Source of the DNA: Neopestalotiopsis rosae
Taxonomy: Eukaryota > Ascomycota > Sordariomycetes > Amphisphaeriales > Sporocadaceae
Direction of reading: 5' to 3'
DNA length: 64,000 bases
Assembly: GCA_023078685.1 (NCBI GenBank)
Contig: JALGAS010000004.1
Span: forward strand, 4,588,001-4,652,000
Shown here: positions 41,644-53,060 of the stretch, one piece after another
Position numbering within the stretch: position 1 is the first letter of the stretch
Layout: every line of letters begins with the position of its first letter
The notes under the pieces: generated by a model
The model's input: only the letters and a program-made list of their open reading frames with translations
The model's database searches: none
Told to the model about the DNA's origin: nothing
Translations under genes and position numbers: made by a program

Positions 41644-43589
41644 ATGGGCGAAAACTTGAGTGACAGCGCAGCTCCAGGCACGTTAAAGACGCTGACCGAC
41701 GAGCGTCTGGAGTCTGGGTCGTTCAACGTGATTGCTGCAGAATACCCTGCCACGATCAAGAGCGATGGCATCTCACCGGAGAACGTTGCGAAAGACACTC
41801 TTGACAAGATCAATGCAGTCCTCGAGCGAAAAGATTATGCCTCCTTGGCCAATTTCTTCACTGATGCTTCATACTGGCGCGATCATCTCTGCCTGACCTG
41901 GGACTTTAGAACGCTACACGGACCCGACAAGATTCTCAACGTTCTCCAAAAGGAATGTCGCGTGACTAAATTGTCGCTGGACACGGCGGCGCCGCACCGG
42001 GCACCTCAATTCGCCCCGCTCGATGGTGCCGGCAAAGTCAACACAATCATGTTCTTCATTTCCGTATCGACTACAGTCGGAGAAGGCAGAGGACTGGTCA
42101 GGTTGACACAGTCTAATGGAGACTGGAAGGTCCTGACCATTTACACAAGCTTGAAATCATTGTCGGGAGTCAACGAGCCACGAGGGCGACACCGACCTTA
42201 TGGCAAGGAGCGAGGTGATCGGGCCGCAGGGTCCAAGAACTGGTTCGAAAAGCGAGACACCGAAAGGAACTTTGAAGAGGATGAGCCGACTGTGCTAATT
42301 ATTGGCAAGTCATTCGACAGCCGACTGAATGATGATTAAAACTGACGATTTGGACAGGCTCGGGCCAGGGTGGCCTTACAGCAGCGGCTCGTCTGAAAAT
42401 GGTTGGCATCAAGTCTCTCATGATTGACCGCAACGAGAGAGTCGGCGATAACTGGCGGAAGCGATACCAAAGTCTAGTACTTCACGACCCCGTCTGGTTC
42501 GATCACCTCCCGTACATCAACTTTCCCGACACCTGGCCCATCTTCACACCCAAGGACAAGCTTGCCGACTTCTTTGAGGCGTATGTCACGCTGCTTGAGT
42601 TGAACGTCTGGAGAAGCACAGAAATGACATCGTCGTCATGGGACGACAGTTCCAAGCGCTGGACTGTCACAGTCGAGCGGAAGCTAGGTGACAAGAAGGA
42701 AACCCGCTCATTTCATCCGCGCCACATTGTCCAAGCAACGGGCCACTCGGGCATGATCAACTTCCCCACCATCAAGGGCATGGAGCAGTTTCAGGGCCGC
42801 CTGTGTCACAGCTCGCAGTTCGACGGCGCCGTCCCCAACTCCCAGGGCAAGCGCGCCGTGGTGATCGGGTCGTGCAACTCGGGCCACGACATTGCCGAGG
42901 ACTTTTTCAAGGCCGGCTACGACGTGACCATGGTGCAGCGCTCGTCCACCTGCGTCGTCTCGTCCGAGACCATAGTCCAGACGGCGCTGCACCCGCTCTT
43001 CTCCGAGGACGGCCCGCCCGTCGACGACGCCGACATCATCATGTGGGGCCAGCCGACGGCGTACCACAAGGCGCAGTCCCAAGAGCTCGCCGTGATTCAA
43101 AACGAGCGGGACAGGGAGACGCTGCTCGGCCTGCAGAGGGCCGGGTTCGCCGTCGACTCGGGGCCCAGCCGCGCGGGGCTCATCTACAAGTACTACCAGC
43201 GCGGCGGCGGCTACTATATTGACGTGGGCGCCAGCCAGCTCATCATTGACGGCAAGATCGCCATCAAGCACGGCCAGGAGGTGGCGGAGATCCTCAAGGA
43301 CGGCGTCAAGTTTGCCGACGGGTCCGTCCTGCCCGCCGACGAGATTATCTTTGCGACGGGCTACCAGAACATGCGGACGCAGGCCCGGGCCATGTTCGGC
43401 GACCAGGTCGCCGACAGGCTCAAGGACGTCTGGGGCTTTGACGAGGAGGGCGAGTTCAGGGCTATGTGGCGGCCGAGCGGCCACCCGGGATTCTGGTACA
43501 TGGGTGGCAACTTGCCCCTCTGCAGGTATTTCTCGCAGTGCCTGGCGTTGCAAATAAAGGCACACGAGATGGGGCTTATTAGTTATTAG
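41644..43589 (+). CDS. NTF2-like domain fused to flavin-containing monooxygenase
   Basis: Two exons (41644-42304 and 42358-43589) encode 630 residues. The intron uses a GC donor (G|GCAAGT) and AG acceptor, and falls inside the FAD-binding glycine loop, rebuilt as IIGSGQGG (about 218-226). Residues about 55-175 look like an NTF2/SnoaL-like domain, commonly fused to this fungal FMO group. The FMO fingerprint FQGRLCHSSQF (FxGxxxHxxxF) is at 365-375, a second glycine loop for NADPH (IGSCNSG) at about 390-396, and ATGYQ near the C-terminal third. Members oxidise N- or S-containing small molecules or act as Baeyer-Villiger enzymes; the substrate is unknown. It heads an oxidoreductase-rich block. 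Confidence 0.92.
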
Positions 43590-43974
43590 TACTTTACTCG
43601 CGGTGATGCGAGAGACGGCGCTTTTCTATAGGTCTAGGAAACGATGTCTGCAAAAGAATGCACGAAATAGTGGTATCGCTAATCACACGGATGTTCCATC
43701 TGCAGACTATTGAAAAGATGATCTGATGCAGACGTAATCCTAAAAGAACGAGGTTGGCGAGACACCGAATAGGTAATGCGCCGTATGCCTTCTGCCAAAT
43801 TCGCCGACAAGGGACCCGCGTCTGACTCCTGATGCTACCCTGCGATGCAGGTTGACATACGGCCAACGATTACATCTGCCAGCTCCAAGCCTCTGGGCGA
43901 ACGAATCTCTGTTCCACACGGCACTTATTCGTCTTCAATCTCAATTTTCCAAGTCTTGCCAGTCGTTGATCATT
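43590..43974. other. Short intergenic region
   Basis: Promoter of the GMC gene; nothing specific is recognised. Confidence 0.5.
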
Positions 43975-46136
43975 ATGTTTGACTTGAACTTGCTGTTTAC
44001 ACTTTCATGGATAACGGTATGCCTGCAACCCTGTCAGGCCGTCACCATACCCCGCCATGCCACCGCAATTGAACAACGCGATGTGAATGTGGAGTATGAC
44101 TTTGTCATAGCAGGCGCAGGTCCTGCAGGTCTGACAGTGGCCGACAGACTGACAGAAGACCCTTCCGGTGAGCTCGCTGACTCTCTGGGACATATTTCGT
44201 CTGCATCAATTGCTAATGTCCATTGCCAGTCACTGTCTTGGTCATTGAAGCCGGGCCTTTTGACCAGTATGAAGACAATGTGCTGGTTCCGGGAGACTAC
44301 CCGCCCTTTCAGTACTTTTGGCCTGGACTAGAAAGTGAGCCGCAGGCTGGATTGGACAATATCTCGTTCTCCTCAGTGTGTGGTCGCGTTGTGGGAGGCG
44401 GATCTGCTGTCAATGCAATGGTGTATACTCGTGGGAGTATAGAGGACTACGGTGCCTGGGGATCTCTGGGGAATGAGGGCTGGGAATGGGACAATTTGCT
44501 GCCATATTTCAAAAAGGTGCGACTCATGTTGATGAATTCTGCGTGACGTGAACTGACGGACAGATGACAGAGCGAAAACTTCACTGCCCCAGACCCAGCT
44601 TATGCCGCAGAGGCAAACGTCTCGTATGCTGACGAGGTTCATGGCCATTCCGGTCCGGTGCAGGGTTCTTACCCTTCTTATCACTTTCCAGGTAGCGGTA
44701 TGTTGACATGATTAGGTGGTGCCCGAAGCAATATCACTCCACCCCGCATGTACTGACTGTCCAGAAAACTGGTGGCAAGCTGCGCTGAATGCGGGCATCA
44801 GTCAGGCACCAGATCCCAACGCCGGCGACAACAGAGGTGTATTCTATATGTCTTCCTTCCTTGACGCGGCCAACGGCACCAGAAGCTATGCGCGCATCAA
44901 TCACTATGACAGAGTCAAGGAAGCGCGTTCCAACTACCATATTCTCGCCGACACAACTGTCGCCAGGGTTTTATTCAATGGCACCGAGGCCATCGGAGTC
45001 AAGTATCTGCCCGGTGCCGGCGGCAATGTTTCGCAGGTCACTGCAACCAAAGAGGTGCTTCTCGCAGCTGGAGGTGTTCACACACCACAAGTCTTACAGC
45101 TCTCAGGAATTGGACCTCGTGCCCGCCTCGAGATGCTGGGCGTTGAGACGGTGTCTGATCTTCCTGGCGTAGGGCAGAACTTGCAAGATCACGCGACTCT
45201 AACAATATCATACAACTGTAAGAAAAGTGCCGCCAGATCATAGGCTATGTGCTAACAGCATAGTCACAAACAATGTGACTCCTAATCAAGGATCTTTGGA
45301 TACAAATGCGACGTATCGCGCTGAACAGCTTGAATTGTATGAGCAACAGCGCCTTGGCGCCTTTACCATTGTTCACCCTTTAAGCACAAACATTGCCTCA
45401 GTCGCCCTCTGCAATGCCGCGAGTGACTGCCAAAGGATCATCGACACAATTGCTGGCCAAAGTCCGGCCCTCTACCTGCCCTCCGATGTTGATCCGACCG
45501 TACTTGAAGGCTACCAGAGACAGTTTGAAATTACTCTAGGTCAATTGAATGCCTCATCATCGCCCATCGGACAGATTCATTGGAGCACAACCACAACGGC
45601 GACTTTGTATTTTGTCAAACCGCTGAGCCGCGGTACCATCAACGTCAATAGTACCGATCCCTTGGCCAATCCCGTCATTGACTGGCGATCCATGACCAAC
45701 CCCGCCGACCTCGATCTGACCCTGGCGCTGTTTCGCAAACACCGAGAAATTTTCGACCAGCCGACCATGAGAGAGCTGGGCCCAATCGAGCTTTCCCCGT
45801 TTGGTGAGGCCATTCAGACCAATGACGATATCAAGGCGGTGCTACGGCAGCAGATCAACCCCAGCAACGCGCACCAGTGCTGCACCGCTGCCATGCTGCC
45901 TCGGGATCTGGGCGGAGTCGTCGACGATGAGTTGAGGGTGTATGGTGTGCAGAGGCTTCGTGTCATTGATATCAGTGCGTGGCCCATGATCATCTCAGCC
46001 GCTCCTACGGCTACTATCTATGGCCAAGGAGAGAAGGTATGTGTTTTGCGGCCCTCTCGTCTTGTGTAGAGTTCTTGGTACTAATGAGCGAACACAGATT
46101 GCGGATTTGATCAAGAGCGCCTACGCACTGGCATGA
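43975..46136 (+). CDS. Secreted GMC oxidoreductase, second catalytic His replaced
   Basis: Six exons (43975-44167, 44230-44516, 44571-44697, 44765-45217, 45264-46036, 46098-46136) encode 623 residues; every junction is GT-AG and frame-consistent. A signal peptide (about 1-22) is followed by the FAD loop AGAGPAG (46-52), the GMC segment CGRVVGGGSAVNAMVYTRG and the 'GVHTPQVLQLSGIGP' signature. Near the C terminus the first catalytic His is present (NAHQCCTAAMLP). The second catalytic position, normally His (or Asn) in a PxxxxxH context, reads IISAAPTATIY, so Ala is there. The last exon codes 13 residues only. The family oxidises alcohols or sugars; whether this one is active as an oxidase is doubtful. 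Confidence 0.92.
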
Positions 46137-46386
46137 TCGCTGTCTTTCACTTCAGCGATTTTCATCAGTACATTTTGTATCATCTCATTAGGGGAATACC
46201 AGGCAGAGCAGGAGACGACCGAAACTTACCAGGAATCCAATACTAAGTGTGTACATGTAACCGACCCATCCTGTACGAGCTAGAGGTAGCGGATAAAAAC
46301 AAGGACTGTTCACATTGCGCAATGCGGTTATGCAAAGCTGTGACTCGGTAACGAATGAGCCAACAACGCAAATATCTTCTTTTGGC

Positions 46387-47289
46387 TCAGGGCGAGCATT
46401 CCCCAGTCGTTAGTACGAGAATCTCAAACTCCTTCTCATCATAATCGTCGGCAAGTTGTAAAAGCCCCGCCCCGCGCGCAAACTTGGCACACCGTCCATA
46501 GGCGGCGCCCAGTTCCTCCACCAGGCCCTCGGTCTTGAGCAGCGCCGCGCTCTCCTCGGCCAGCCCCAGGGCCTCGGCGTCCGTCTTCGGCATCTCGGCA
46601 AAGACGGGCCTCTCCCTGCCGGCGCCCTTCTTGTGCGCGTCGTAGAGTTTGAGAATCTCGCCGATGCGCCACACCTGCCGCCGCCGGGCGTCGTGCTCCT
46701 CGGCGTCGGGCCCCTCGCACACCAGGCACGCGCACTGGAAGCCCCAGTTGGCCAGCTCCTTGGCCCGGCGCGCGCGAGGCCGCGCAAGCTCCGTGTAGGC
46801 GTCGGTGAGCTCCTCGCCCTGCCGGATGTCGCGGGAGGCGTAGACTTGCATCTTGCCCGACACCTCGTCGTAGCCCCAGCTCGTGTTGGGGGCGCACGAG
46901 TGGTTCATGCGGCAGAAGATGGTGAAGAGGCCGGCGTCCAGATCGCCGGTGGTGATGGTCGCGGCGTTGGTGTAGAACTTTGCCAGGGCGACGGCCGCGT
47001 CAATGTGGGGAGCCCCGGGACAGGGCTGGCCCTGGTACTCTGCAAACTCGCGCAGCTTGGACGGGTTGTGGTACAGGTCCATCAGCCGCTGCTGGTCCTC
47101 TGCTGACAAGAGGCCCGTCTTGGCGGGAAGCCCAACATGCTCCGACCCGGACTGAGCTTCCTGGTTCGTGACCGTGAGTAGTGGCGCTTCTTGGACAATC
47201 AGGCGTCCTGCCTTGATGTCGGCTGCGGCGAACAGGCCATGGTCGTTCGCCGACTCTTTGATCTCCCACAGACACTGTGATTCATCCAT
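46387..47289 (-). CDS. SET domain protein (putative lysine methyltransferase)
   Basis: One exon encodes 300 residues. The SET domain spans about residues 5-170: NHSCAPN at 129-135 and GEELTDAY at 158-165 form the SAM-binding pseudoknot and catalytic Tyr region. A post-SET-like CACLVC (186-191) follows, and a helical C-terminal tail of about 100 residues. This is the compact fungal SMYD/SET5-like type without a MYND finger. The target (histone or other protein) cannot be told. The first true ATG is 47289. The middle is very GC-rich. It converges with the GMC gene, 250 nt apart. Confidence 0.88.
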   Translation of the reverse strand: MDESQCLWEIKESANDHGLFAAADIKAGRLIVQEAPLLTVTNQEAQSGSEHVGLPAKTGLLSAEDQQRLMDLYHNPSKLREFAEYQGQPCPGAPHIDAAVALAKFYTNAATITTGDLDAGLFTIFCRMNHSCAPNTSWGYDEVSGKMQVYASRDIRQGEELTDAYTELARPRARRAKELANWGFQCACLVCEGPDAEEHDARRRQVWRIGEILKLYDAHKKGAGRERPVFAEMPKTDAEALGLAEESAALLKTEGLVEELGAAYGRCAKFARGAGLLQLADDYDEKEFEILVLTTGECSP

Positions 47290-48437
47290 GTCGCGGCTGG
47301 ACTTCCATGGCAAGCCCGAGACATGTATTCGGTATGCTTTGGCGATTCATATACCAAAAAAGTATTTCATGTCGACTTGGCTGGAAAAGGTTTAGATGTG
47401 GCTAGTCTATGAGCCGCCGGGTACTTGTGGAGCAGCCCGCCTGTGCATGAGCCACAATACTTATGCATCGAGTTGTGAATAATGCATTTTGGCGTTGCGG
47501 CCGATTTTGTTGTATCCTTGTTCAGTACAAATGATCGGAATATGTATACTGTCGCATCTGCAAGCCGATCTTTCAGGCATCGGCTTGCTTTCTCGCAACC
47601 AATATGCGTGATCGGGAGAGCTGCCGACATGTTCGCAAAATATGACCGTATAAAAGACGGGTCAATGCAGCATTTGTGGGACTTCACGCATACGTGCTAC
47701 TTCGGCATAGACGGTTTGTCATCTGAAGCTGTGTGATTCGTGCGCCTTGACCTGGCTGGGGAAAACGATTTACAGTATATCATGCCATACGTCAGGGGGG
47801 CAGGATAGCTGTTTGAAGAATTGTCTATTTATAGGGGGTCACTTCTATGTGATATCCGCACTCGATGGCCCTCCATGGCAAACTGTAATACATGGGGGAA
47901 ACAGTGATGATCTAGGCAACGAGAGAAGTTCGTTTACCAGTAAGTAGAGACATCGTAGCACAATACGCTCAGATCTGGAGGCGTATGCACGCGCTTGTTT
48001 TCATGAGCAGCCAGGCCTGAACCATTTCCTGTCTCTAGAGATCACGTACATCTAACGGTTGTCCAATGAGATTATCAGGCGGTTCCCAGTGTTTCAATGT
48101 ACCGTCTTCTTTACATCATGTTACAGTAGAGACCCATCATAAACGACATTGGTCTGACGCGCCGCATAGTTGCATGTATCGCATATTGCTAATGCTTGCT
48201 TTTCTTGGGCAAATTACCCGTGAACAATGGGGATCGGGATAAAGGTTGCAGTGCCGAGCGTAGATCCCTGTGGCCGGTGGAGAGGATCATGGTTGTCGTG
48301 AATAACTGGAGCCGCCCATGATCAATATTTGGACTCAGTATATTCAGCATCCACGACCTGGTGTGGGAGGACTTTTGCCTTCTTCCTCAATCCTTCCTCA
48401 GTACAACAGTTGTGAATCGCATGATACAGCTATCATA
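47290..48437. other. Divergent intergenic region, 1.1 kb
   Basis: It lies between the SET gene and the broken P450. No gene is recognised. Confidence 0.45.
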
Positions 48438-50212
48438 ATGGTGCCAATCATTCATACTTTGGCCGTTGGGTTGCTTTTGGTAAGTCAAGTTGCATTGTCC
48501 TCGGAAGCATATTTCGGGCTAACCATTGTAAGCTGTTGTCGTACTCAGTGGGTTGGTGCGTCTACTCGCTGTATTTCCATCCATTGTCAAAGTATCCTGG
48601 GCCATTGCTGGCAAAGATATCAGAAGTCAGTCTACCTCTCCGTTGCAACGTCGTTCCACTTCTCACCACTGCAGACATGGTTCATCAGAGCATGGACGGG
48701 TGGCCGTTACCCGTTCATAATGGAGGAAACGCATCGGAAATATGGTACGTAGTCACAAGATTATCATGGATCGATTATATACTGACTATCCTTTGCGTTT
48801 ACCCAGGCGATGTTGTACGAGTTGCACCAAACGATTTGTCATTCTCCACGCCCCAATCCGTCAAAGATATATACGGACCACCTTCAAAGCAGAAAAAGCT
48901 GTTTGTAAAGTCTGAAAGGTTTTATGACAATAATCCTAGTCTGGCATATGAGTGAGACCCAGAGAGACATGCAAGTCAAGCAAAGCTATATCAGTCAGCC
49001 TTTAGGACACAAGCCTTGCGCGACCAGGAGCATCTCATCCACCAACACACCGATACGTTTGTCGAACAGCTCCTGCGCCTAAGCCGCGAAGTTGGTAGCG
49101 TTGACATGGCACGGGCTGCGGAATGGCTTACATTCGATATTATTGGTACGCCGTTCCATGTTTGTGCTTGACTAGATGAGTTGACTAATTTGCTCCTGAA
49201 GGCGATTTGACGTTTGGTGAGCCTTTTGGTGCCATCACAAAAGCACAATCGCATGAGTGGGTTAGCATGCTTCTCAATGCGCTATACGGCTCCACGGTGA
49301 TGGCAATGACAAAGCGAGCACCCATCCTTCAATACATGCTACCGTGGCTCATTCCCAAGGGCGCACTGGAGACCTTGGCCAGACACCAACAACTCACATT
49401 CGAGAAAGTGAGGCGACGTATGGACATTGGTGATTCCAACCACCGCGAAGATTTCTTTGCCCACGTCATTCGCAACAAGCTCCAGACCGAGGAGCAAATG
49501 GTGCAAGAAGCCACCGTGTTCCTGATTGCTGGGGCTGAGACGACTGCAACGACGATCACCACGGTCTTCTATTTCCTCGCTAGGCACCCGAATGTTATCA
49601 AGAAGCTCCATGATGAGCTACACGAGACCTTTAATTCGTACAGCAGTATCACTGGTGATACAGTTGCCAAATTGCCGTACCTGAATGCAGTTCTAGAAGA
49701 AACGTGAGTTTAGTATCTTTCAATTTATATTACAAGCAACTGAATCGTATGACAATCACGTAGGATGCGCGTATTCCCTCCAGTTCCACCAGGCCCACCA
49801 CGCGTCTCACCAGGAGACTTCGTCGACGGCATCTACGTTCCCCAAGGGCACCTACGTCTCTACCGACATCATGAGCCTGCACCGCCATCCCCTCAACGCC
49901 CACACCTTTGACCCGGACCGCTGGCTCAACAGTAACAAGAGCGGCGATGGCGATTGCGACGACAAGCCCTACACGGCGCCGTTTAGCATCGGGCCGCGAA
50001 TGTGCATCGGGGTCAACCTGGCCTGGCTCGAGATGAGGATCGCGCTGGCCAAGATTGCCTATGCCTGCGACTGGGAGTTTGCGCCCGACCCGGGGGATTG
50101 GCCTAGTTCCTGTCGGCTAACCCAGTTGTGGAGCAAGCCGGCGCTCAGGTGCTGCTTTTCACCGCGGTCATCGGCACGTGCCGACATGCTATCGGGAATG
50201 ATTGACGAATAA
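48438..50212 (+). pseudogene. Cytochrome P450 pseudogene (Tri11/CYP65-like) with two lesions
   Basis: Six exons can be traced (48438-48479, 48533-48625, 48675-48744, 48807-49145, 49202-49703, 49764-50212). They give the membrane anchor, a YFHPLSKYPGPLLAKI proline-rich hinge, the I-helix AGAETT, LEETMR (ExxR), FDPDRW and the haem loop FSIGPRMCIG. Two lesions break the gene. First, TGA at 48953-48955 stands where the family has Arg in 'ERDP', with homologous sequence continuing in the same frame on both sides. Second, an extra base in the GGG at 49846-49848 shifts the frame between IYVPQG and TYVSTDIMSLH. The exon lengths sum to 1,495 nt, one more than a multiple of three. The other splice sites and motifs look intact, so the decay is recent, or partly due to sequencing error. 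Confidence 0.88.
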
Positions 50213-50392
50213 GACGGAAATAGCTACATGGAAATGCGAGTGGTTACCTACTGCAATCGCGTTTTACATCGCAGACCGAAGCGGGTATGCCAATGCAAAG
50301 TAATGCGTATCAGGTCGTGTTTAAAAGGGGTATTGACGACACGTCTCAGCATTCGAAAATCAACATCATGTCAAAAAGTCTCAACAACGTGC

Positions 50393-51520
50393 TCATTTAA
50401 TGTAGGATGGACGAGTGTCAAAGACAGTGTCAGCCTGCGTGTTTGCTAGCTCATCATCCTCATACCACTTTGCTCGCACTTCCACCATATCCGTGTTGTG
50501 ACTCTTGAAGAATTGCTCTTGCGATTTCGGAAGGTGCACATGCATCGTCTCATTCCCATGAGCAGGACTCTGAGCACATTAATCAACCAAGTGATTCTAT
50601 ACATTCAGCGCGACCGTGAAACAATTTCACTTACCTGGTATCCCAGCCCCAACATGACCCGATGCTCTGCGCTCGAGTTTGGCATGCCGGCGTGCCACGT
50701 CCGCAGGTCCCGAATCATGATGTCGCCCTTGCGGCAGAGCGGCTGGATGGGCGGACGAGACTGCATACGGCGCGACCTGGCCTCTTCCGAAACGGCCGGC
50801 AGCGGGTCCTCCATGCTGCCGCCCGGGTAGGGCTCGATGTCCTCGGGCGTCGCCGGCATGACCTGGTCGGCCGCCGTGGTGTGGGCGTGCGACCCGAGCC
50901 AGAACTCGGTCGCGCCGTTCTCAATGGTGAAGTCGCACAGCGGGATGTTGGCGATGAAAAAGTACGGGAACAAGGGGTGCGCGTAGCGGCTGTCCTTGTG
51001 TACGGGCTGGCGGATTCCGCCCGTGTTTGCCAGTGCTACATTGGATGTCAACCAGTTCCAGATGGGCTTGTGCCCAAGGTAACTATAGACTTGTGAGATG
51101 TATGAATCAATGACCGATCTCCAGAGATTGACTCACGCATTGGCAACCTGTAACAAGAAGGAGTTGAAGTATATTTCCTTGTTCAGGTATTGCGCATCGC
51201 AGATTGGTGGTCGTTGTAGAATATTGGCTGCAGCGTTTCATTAGTGTCTTTTCACTCGAGTTGGCGGTATTGATGGCGCTCATGCGCAACTCACATTTGA
51301 TGCCATGGTTGTAACCTTGGCTGGGATCTGCGATTCTCTTCTCGGCATCCTCGCACATCTTTGCATTGAGTTTGTCGATGATGTCGACCGGTATGACATC
51401 CTTCAAGACCACGAGTCCATCTTGGTGCATAGCGCTCAACGCCTTTACCAAGGTCTCTGTCCCGTAGCGCCCCTGCTCCGATTCCTCTTTGGATAGCGCT
51501 ATACTTTGTACGTCGTCCAT
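50393..51520 (-). CDS. Phytanoyl-CoA dioxygenase family Fe(II)/2-oxoglutarate enzyme
   Basis: Four exons (51295-51520, 51137-51227, 50635-51082, 50393-50569 on the minus strand) encode 313 residues. The iron ligands are His134 and Asp136 (PVHKD) and His236 (TWHAGMP), with Arg247 as the likely 2-oxoglutarate anchor (EHRVMLGLGYQ). 'YLGHKPIWNWLTSN' and 'ENGATEFWLGSHAHTT' are typical of fungal PhyH proteins in secondary metabolism and lipid oxidation. The last exon restores a 59-residue C terminus (ending RPSYIK). The first ATG is 51520. It converges with the broken P450, 180 nt apart, and may have shared a pathway with it. Confidence 0.92.
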
Positions 51521-52046
51521 GGTTGAATGCACATTTAAGGAAACTCCCTGGCTCGAATTCTACAGTGCTTAATGACCGTGAGAAGGAATTGAGAGTAGGC
51601 GAATGTAGGTAAGATGCGGGGACGTGGAGTTTTTGGTGATGTTTTATCATTCCACTGCTGATCACCGGCTTATCAACCCGTTATCTGTTCGGTGGTTCCA
51701 AGCGTTACGTCCAGAGACGCGGGACCGGCGTCGATGCTATCGACTGAACGGCCGTATACTGCCGGACAAATGATTTTTTCGGAAATATCAACAGTCCATT
51801 CGAAAACATCCGTGCAGATTATACTTCTCCCTGGAATCAACCGTTTGGAATTCATTTGATTGGTTGTCCGGATCGGATCGCCTGTAACATGTGCGGGGTA
51901 CAGTGGCTCGTTACCCTCAGAATCCACGTTGCATGTTCATTTCTACATTACTTTGCGCCGTGAATATTGCCGTCAAGTGGGATTGTATGATTACCTCTTG
52001 AATCTAAAATTGTGTCACTATCACCCAAGGTCGCAAATAAAAAATC
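51521..52046. other. Divergent promoter region
   Basis: It lies between the dioxygenase and the EEP gene. No specific sites are recognised. Confidence 0.5.
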
Positions 52047-53060
52047 ATGGTAACATTCTTTACCAAACAAGGCGCTGCTGGTGACACTGGAGCTCCAATA
52101 CAGCTTCGCGTCATCTCGTTCAATATCCGCTATGCAACGTCCTCACCCTTTCCAAATGAAAGGCTCTGGCCGGAGCGCGAACCCGTACTCACCAACCAGC
52201 TTCTGCACGAGGTCCGATTGCTAGAAACACCACCACCACAGGCACTCGTGTCGTCACCAGGTCAGCCGCACGCCTACAGCTCGGCATTTGTAGGCCTCCA
52301 AGAGGTTCTCCACAACCAGTTAGTGGACATACTCGCGGCACTGAACAGAGTTCCAGACGGCCAGCGGGGAAATGCGCCCGCAGACGGGCCCCTCTGGGCA
52401 CACGTGGGCGTCGGCCGCGACGACGGGGCCACAAAGGGGGAGTACAGCCCCATCATCTATCCCGTGCAGACGTATGACTTGCTGCACAATGAGAACATCT
52501 GGCTCAGCCCCACGCCCGACCGGCCGAGCAAGGGATGGGGCGCCGGGAGCATCCGGATCCTTACCGTGGGCGTGTTTGAGCACAAGCAGACCAAGAGGCG
52601 GCACATTGCCGCCAATACGCACCTGGATAACGAGAGTTCCGAGAGCCGGTTCGAGAGTGTCAAGATCATCCTGAGCACGCTGCGCAGAGTGCACGGAGAG
52701 TGGTCTCACGGCAATCCTCTGGGCGTGTTCTTGACCGGGGACTTTAACTCGTTTCCCGACCAAGAGGCCTATCTGTCGTTGAGGGACGACGGCTGGTTGC
52801 GCGACTTGCACGAGGAGATCACGGCTCCAGAGCGGTATGGCGAGGATGCGACTTTTACGGGATTCAAGCCAGAGGACTGGCAAAAGGAGAGGGGCAGGAT
52901 AGACTACGTCTGGTTCGGCCCTCATACGGATTCTACGGATTCGTGTTCTAGTCCGTGGTCCCCGCTCGGATATGCGGTTCTGCCAAACGTGTTTGACGAT
53001 GGCATCTATCTCAGTGATCATCGGGCAGTAGTGGGCGACCTGTGGTTGCGCGGGACTTGA
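52047..53060 (+). CDS. Endonuclease/exonuclease/phosphatase (EEP) family protein
   Basis: One exon encodes 337 residues. Motifs in order are the N-terminal VISFNIRYA (metal-binding Asn), VGLQEV (metal-binding Glu region), NTHLDN, LTGDFNSFPDQE (catalytic Asp/Asn pair), 'RIDYVWFG' and the terminal LSDHRAV catalytic Asp-His. These make a complete EEP active site. No signal peptide is seen. Fungal members of this intracellular type are annotated as phosphatases or nucleases of unknown substrate. It is oriented away from the dioxygenase gene. Confidence 0.9.
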   Translation: MVTFFTKQGAAGDTGAPIQLRVISFNIRYATSSPFPNERLWPEREPVLTNQLLHEVRLLETPPPQALVSSPGQPHAYSSAFVGLQEVLHNQLVDILAALNRVPDGQRGNAPADGPLWAHVGVGRDDGATKGEYSPIIYPVQTYDLLHNENIWLSPTPDRPSKGWGAGSIRILTVGVFEHKQTKRRHIAANTHLDNESSESRFESVKIILSTLRRVHGEWSHGNPLGVFLTGDFNSFPDQEAYLSLRDDGWLRDLHEEITAPERYGEDATFTGFKPEDWQKERGRIDYVWFGPHTDSTDSCSSPWSPLGYAVLPNVFDDGIYLSDHRAVVGDLWLRGT

